8,081 nucleotides of DNA. Source: Bacteroidales bacterium UBA4417 (lineage in GTDB: Bacteria; Bacteroidota; Bacteroidia; Bacteroidales; UBA4417). Position 1 is the first letter of the stretch. Each line of letters starts with the position of its first letter. Both the position numbers and the translations under genes were made by a program. The stretch spans positions 1,563-9,643 of the forward strand of contig DGQJ01000358.1 in the NCBI GenBank assembly GCA_002389705.1, read 5' to 3'. This document shows positions 6,912-8,081 of the stretch, in pieces. The notes beneath the pieces are model-generated. The model worked only from the letters and a program-made list of their open reading frames with translations, was not told where the DNA came from and searched no databases.

Positions 6912-8081
6912 TTAAGCTTTCGCATTTTCGATAATTTCAGCCAGTTCCATCCATTGCATGGTTTTATCGTCGATAAGCTGCACCAGTTCGTTGTATTTTA
7001 CGGATAAGGCTGTAATATTTTCGGGGGTTTCGTTGCCCGAATTCATGCGGCCAATAATCTGGTCCTTTTCTGTTTCCAGCTCCAGGATCTGTTTTTCGAG
7101 GGTTTCATAATCTTTCAGTTGCTTGTATGTAGGCTTTAACGGGACTTTTTTCTCTTTCGCAACTGGTTTCTCGTCTTTGAGCTGCCGTGTATTACGCTGG
7201 GCCAGTTTTTGTTCTTTTATCCGCCACTGGTAATAATCCGTGTAATTACCGTAAAAATCTTTTATTTTCCCTTCGCCTTCGAATACGAACACATGATCGC
7301 ATAATTTGTCAAGCAGGAACCTGTCGTGCGAAACAATCAGCACACAACCGGCAAAGTCCTGTAAAAACTCTTCGAGCACCTGCAAGGTATAAATGTCGAG
7401 GTCATTGGTAGGTTCATCAAGGATCAGGAAGTTCGGATTCCGGATCAGCTGCAGCAAAAGATAAAGTCTGCGGCGTTCGCCTCCGCTCAGGGCACTGAAA
7501 TAGGCCTGCTGAACAGGGTACGAGAAATCGAAATGTTGCAGAAACTGCGATGCCGACATACTTCCTTTTTCGAGTTTAATTTCCTCGGCTACTTCTTTTA
7601 CAATATCAATAACGCGTTTGTCCTCGTTCAGCACAAGCCCGTTTTGGGTATAATAACTCATCACCACGGTTTGTCCTACTGATATTTTGCCTTTATCAGG
7701 TGCCAGCCGACCAGCAACCAGGTTCAGGAAAGTTGATTTCCCTGTACCATTCAGTCCTACAATCCCGATTTTTTCGCCTCTTTTGAAAATATAGGAAATA
7801 TCATCAACCGCTTTAAAATCGCCAAAGCTTTTGCTGAGATGTTCAATTTCTACGATTTTGCCTCCCAGCCGGTTGGCATTAACCCCGAATTTGATGCTTT
7901 TGTCTTCACCCTTAAACTTCGCCTTGGTTTCCAGTTCGTCGAAAGCCGAAATGCGGGCTTTCGATTTCGTACCCCGGGCCTTTGGCATCCTGCGAATCCA
8001 TTCCAGCTCCGTGCGGTACAGGTTTTTGGCTTTCTCAGTCGACATTTCTTCAGCCATTTGCCTGGCTTCTTTTTTCTCCAG
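6912..8081 (-). CDS. uup: ABC-F ATPase, Uup type (C-terminal half; 5' end outside window)
   Basis: The frame is open past the right edge: eight in-frame codons (LEKKEARQ) precede the ATG at 8057, so that Met is internal. 389 residues are visible. They cover the end of the inter-domain linker with the Uup-like basic stretch RRMPKARGTKSKAR (30-43), the whole second ATPase domain (about 75-285) and a C-terminal coiled coil. Motifs are intact: Walker A GLNGTGKST (109-117), signature LSGGE (198-202), Walker B LILDEP (219-224) with catalytic E223, and H-loop H252. A lysine-rich link (about 289-315) leads to the coiled coil at about 318-388, matching the Uup C-terminal domain. There are no membrane segments, so it is a cytosolic ABC-F protein, not a transporter. 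The family acts at the ribosome; E. coli Uup also affects transposon excision and binds DNA. The specific role here is unproven. The first ATPase domain should lie to the right. Confidence 0.92.
   Translation of the reverse strand: MEKKEARQMAEEMSTEKAKNLYRTELEWIRRMPKARGTKSKARISAFDELETKAKFKGEDKSIKFGVNANRLGGKIVEIEHLSKSFGDFKAVDDISYIFKRGEKIGIVGLNGTGKSTFLNLVAGRLAPDKGKISVGQTVVMSYYTQNGLVLNEDKRVIDIVKEVAEEIKLEKGSMSASQFLQHFDFSYPVQQAYFSALSGGERRRLYLLLQLIRNPNFLILDEPTNDLDIYTLQVLEEFLQDFAGCVLIVSHDRFLLDKLCDHVFVFEGEGKIKDFYGNYTDYYQWRIKEQKLAQRNTRQLKDEKPVAKEKKVPLKPTYKQLKDYETLEKQILELETEKDQIIGRMNSGNETPENITALSVKYNELVQLIDDKTMQWMELAEIIENAKA

Noticed and set aside
8055..8057. ATG at 8057 (minus strand) as the start of the ABC-F gene
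   Set aside because: The frame continues to the window edge, and Uup proteins need a first ATPase domain upstream of this linker, so this Met is internal.
1..8081. Defence island, mobile element, CRISPR array or RNA gene
   Set aside because: No transposase, integrase, toxin-antitoxin, nuclease, direct-repeat array or tRNA/rRNA-like sequence was seen; the gaps are short and explained by promoter, terminator or simple AT-rich DNA.

Overview
The window looks like a chromosomal segment from a member of the Bacteroidota, probably near Bacteroidales/Marinilabiliales. This is inferred from four things. The housekeeping proteins have a Bacteroidota character. Most starts lack a Shine-Dalgarno sequence. 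The plsY leader carries a TTG-N18-TAAGTTTG promoter, the class recognised by the Bacteroidota primary sigma factor. The large first gene resembles, from memory only, uncharacterised envelope-type proteins of this phylum. Nothing points to a mobile element, prophage, CRISPR array or RNA gene, and base composition looks even throughout.

Layout, left to right. Positions 1-3900 (+) hold the 3' part of a very large, beta-rich protein of unknown function whose N-terminus lies outside the window. A 138-nt gap follows, with an imperfect inverted repeat (3918-3956) and a good promoter (3946-3974). Next is plsY (4039-4674, +), the membrane glycerol-3-phosphate acyltransferase that starts phospholipid synthesis. 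A 125-nt AT-rich gap with an 8-bp inverted repeat leads to dnaN (4800-5927, +), the replicative sliding clamp. A strong intrinsic terminator (5950-5975) closes dnaN. After it comes a CPBP-family membrane protease homologue, best started at 6003 (6003-6893, +). Converging on it with an 18-nt gap is the 3' part of a Uup-type ABC-F ATPase (6912-8081, -), which runs off the right edge.

The genes do not form an obvious single pathway. plsY and dnaN are core growth genes (membrane lipid synthesis and DNA replication) on the same strand, each with its own upstream gap. The CPBP protein is an integral membrane protein of unknown substrate. The ABC-F protein is a cytosolic ribosome- or nucleic-acid-associated ATPase read from the other strand. 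I see no convincing new multi-gene system. The items most worth a second look are the large uncharacterised protein with its internal repeat and its odd helical insert, and the regulatory DNA before plsY and between dnaN and the CPBP gene.
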